Part shown: one piece after another, positions 62,651 through 64,000 of the stretch
Layout of the letters: each line of letters begins with the position of its first letter
Numbering within the stretch: the first letter of the stretch is position 1
NCBI RefSeq assembly: GCF_000244915.1
Contig: NZ_CM001442.1
Span: 7,313,012-7,377,011, forward strand
Source: Bradyrhizobium sp. WSM471
GTDB lineage: Bacteria > Pseudomonadota > Alphaproteobacteria > Rhizobiales > Xanthobacteraceae
Direction of reading: 5' to 3'
Length of the DNA: 64,000 nt
The notes under the pieces: model-generated
Databases searched by the model: none
Told to the model about the DNA's origin: nothing
Seen by the model: only the letters and a program-made list of their open reading frames with translations
Program-made: the position numbers and the translations under genes

Positions 62651-63325
62651 TCAGGCTGCCGGCTCGTTGTCCTTCTCGCTCCCCGTGGCGCGATCGTTCA
62701 GGATCAACGCGAGGGGATTGAGCTTTGGCGGCGCGACGAGTTTCAGCGTGTTGGTGTCGCGATGGTTGAACGGCGCGCCGCGCACGAACAACTCGGTCTG
62801 GATCAGATAGGTCCAACTGCCGTCGTCGTTGAAGGTGATGTCGCAGCGGTAAGCATCGGTGCGGAACGCTTGTTCCAGAAAATCAGTCGAGCAGATCCCG
62901 TAAGCTGTGTCGCCGCGCTTGGCGGTCACGGAGATCTCCTTGTCGTCCGGCCCGGCCTTGCCCGATGCCAGCAGCACCTGCCCGCGCGGGATCGCCAGCG
63001 TCTGCATGATCAACCCGGTCGCGGGCTCCCACAACCAGTAGCCGACCTGGTCGTGGAAGGTGATGTCTTCCTCGGGCGTGTTGATGTGGACGTGATAGCG
63101 CAGCCCATAGAGCAGCTGCGGCCCGTTGGCTTGCGGATCGATCGGGTCCATCCGGATGCGCTCGATGAAGGTCCGCCGCTCCGGCCCCTCCGCCTTCGGA
63201 TTGATGTCGATACCTTTGTCGGCCTGCCAGCTGCCGGCGAGACGGCGGAGCGGGCCGAGATTGGCAAGGCCGTCGGGGGAGACGTCCTCGGGCTCGGTGA
63301 AGATATCGGCGGGAAGGGGGAGCAT
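62651..63325 (-). CDS. nitrobindin/FABP-like haem-binding beta-barrel protein (DUF1794-like)
   Basis: The 224-residue protein has an N-terminal LGPLRRLAGSWQADKGIDI (barrel entry as in nitrobindin-type proteins), then strands with FIERIRMDPIDPQANGPQLL and DQVGYWLWEPATGLIMQTLA, ending with a His-containing FNHRDTNTLKLV. The function is probably binding of haem or a hydrophobic ligand. It starts at 63325 and is the first gene of a three-gene operon. Confidence 0.7.
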   Translation of the reverse strand: MLPLPADIFTEPEDVSPDGLANLGPLRRLAGSWQADKGIDINPKAEGPERRTFIERIRMDPIDPQANGPQLLYGLRYHVHINTPEEDITFHDQVGYWLWEPATGLIMQTLAIPRGQVLLASGKAGPDDKEISVTAKRGDTAYGICSTDFLEQAFRTDAYRCDITFNDDGSWTYLIQTELFVRGAPFNHRDTNTLKLVAPPKLNPLALILNDRATGSEKDNEPAA

Positions 63326-63443
63326 GGGTGTCCTTGCGTCATTGCAAGGCAGCAATAGCATGAGAGCGCGGGCGTGGCTCGCTCTCAAGGCTCACAATCG
63401 CGAATGGACATCCGCGCCACGCGCAGACGATCCATGACGCGAA

Positions 63444-63474
63444 GCGGAGCCGAACCTCCTCAGTTCGGCTCCGC
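63444..63474 (-). terminator. 12-bp hairpin after the small peptide gene
   Basis: GCGGAGCCGAAC (63444-63455) and GTTCGGCTCCGC (63463-63474) pair perfectly around seven bases. On the minus strand it follows the stop at 63486. The T-tract is weak. Confidence 0.6.
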
Positions 63475-63485
63475 CGCCAGGGCGC

Positions 63486-63611
63486 TTAGTGGCGGTGGTC
63501 GCGGACCTCAGGTTGATTGCGGTGGTCCCGGGCGATGGTCATTGCGTTCGAGGGTGTCACCACGTTCGCCAATGCGATCGCTGCGAGAGCCACGAGGATG
63601 GAGTTGCGCAT
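63486..63611 (-). CDS. 41-aa exported peptide, hypothetical
   Basis: A 41-residue peptide with a signal sequence (about 1-23, ending SNA) and a short polar, charged mature part (MTIARDHRNQPEVRDHRH). ATG 63611 follows AAAGGAAAC. The frame extends upstream to 63677 but without a signal peptide. The small size makes it uncertain, though a strong hairpin follows the stop. Confidence 0.45.
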   Translation of the reverse strand: MRNSILVALAAIALANVVTPSNAMTIARDHRNQPEVRDHRH

Positions 63612-64000
63612 CAGTGTTTCCTTTGTCTGGTGGACCACTGCGCCCGGTGATGATCGATGCGCTAACGGTCGAGCCATCGTCCGATCGGAGGAGATGTGGA
63701 GCGGCGATCATGCTTCGGCTACACCCGGTTGCGACATCGCCGTGCCGCTGAAGTCGCACAGCAGCAACGCAGTCGAGAGGATAACGACACGCAACGAAGC
63801 GTGACGACAACGTCATGACCATGTCTTTCCAGATGTGAGCAGGGCGATTGCATGTGAAGAAAGATATGGCTGGAAGCTCGAATGCGGCCATCCTTCGAGG
63901 CGCGGGCGGCCGGACCTCTGCGCGGACGGCGCCGGAACCTGTCGAAATGATCATTCCGCGGTGATCCAGGACCTATCCTCGTTCGTTCCCAGACCCACAG
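63612..64000. other. 389-bp terminal region with no supported gene
   Basis: No frame here shows a convincing protein. The region contains TTCGAAG- and CGACAACGTCATGAC-like stretches but no clear ribosome site. It may hold the promoter of the 41-aa peptide (minus strand) and the start of a gene beyond the window. Confidence 0.4.

Noticed and set aside
63690..64000. Short frames at the right edge
   Set aside because: They have no ribosome site, signal or recognisable sequence, and the window ends before any gene can be confirmed.

Overview
This window reads as ordinary chromosome of a GC-rich alphaproteobacterium, most likely a Bradyrhizobium or close relative. That is an inference from the gene content: an NdvA-type glucan exporter, a TrcR (DUF1013) cell-cycle regulator, ispH-thrB-rnhA synteny, many small Sec-exported proteins, TRAP-TAXI transport with DUF1850, and several families of palindromic intergenic repeats. 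There is no integrase, transposase, phage gene, plasmid function or CRISPR array. Genes are densely packed on both strands with short intergenic gaps.

Layout. 0-8.3 kb: an HtrA-like protein that has lost its catalytic triad, an alpha/beta hydrolase, a DsbA-type oxidoreductase, the lrgA-lrgB pair, a hotdog thioesterase divergent from a TetR regulator with twin operators between them, small secreted proteins, an AbrB-type membrane protein and dsbB. 8.4-17.3 kb: tRNA-Leu(CAA) with a long hairpin directly at its 3' end, two small hypotheticals, a GAF-GGDEF diguanylate cyclase, a LuxR-type response regulator overlapping its 7TM histidine kinase, and small exported or membrane-anchored proteins. 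17.3-25.5 kb: two nitronate-monooxygenase-like flavoproteins flanking an acyl-CoA synthetase and a thioesterase, then aspA, a YqaA-type membrane protein and a HisE-like protein. 25.7-37 kb: a lone NMT1-like binding protein, ndvA, a D,D-carboxypeptidase with a Lys/Ala/Pro tail, fadD, a DUF924 protein, a peroxiredoxin, ispH-thrB-rnhA and trcR. 37-49.9 kb: OmpW-like porin, lipoprotein, prpE, two tandem TPR/DUF1311 paralogues, a Na+/H+ antiporter, a small membrane protein, an SDR and the TRAP-TAXI operon. 50-64 kb: secreted hypotheticals, a NUDIX hydrolase, a PaaI-type thioesterase, an aldo/keto reductase, a TTC38-like TPR protein, a histidine kinase with a periplasmic ABC-substrate-binding-like sensor and no adjacent regulator, an isochorismatase-family hydrolase, and an amine oxidase / RibD-like reductase / beta-barrel operon.

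Recurring themes are acyl-CoA metabolism (two ligases, three thioesterases, prpE), envelope and redox maintenance (DsbA, DsbB, carboxypeptidase, NdvA, OmpW) and signalling (two histidine kinases, one diguanylate cyclase, TetR, TrcR). The most notable non-coding content is a set of imperfect palindromes, 55-125 bp long, several of them exactly filling gaps between convergent genes. Two families occur twice. There are also three short in-phase or leader tandem repeats (28687-28738, 40275-40310, 59486-59516). I found no convincing new multi-gene system. The best leads are the pseudoprotease, the TetR twin operators, the repeat families, two EcfG-like promoter candidates and the orphan sensor kinase.
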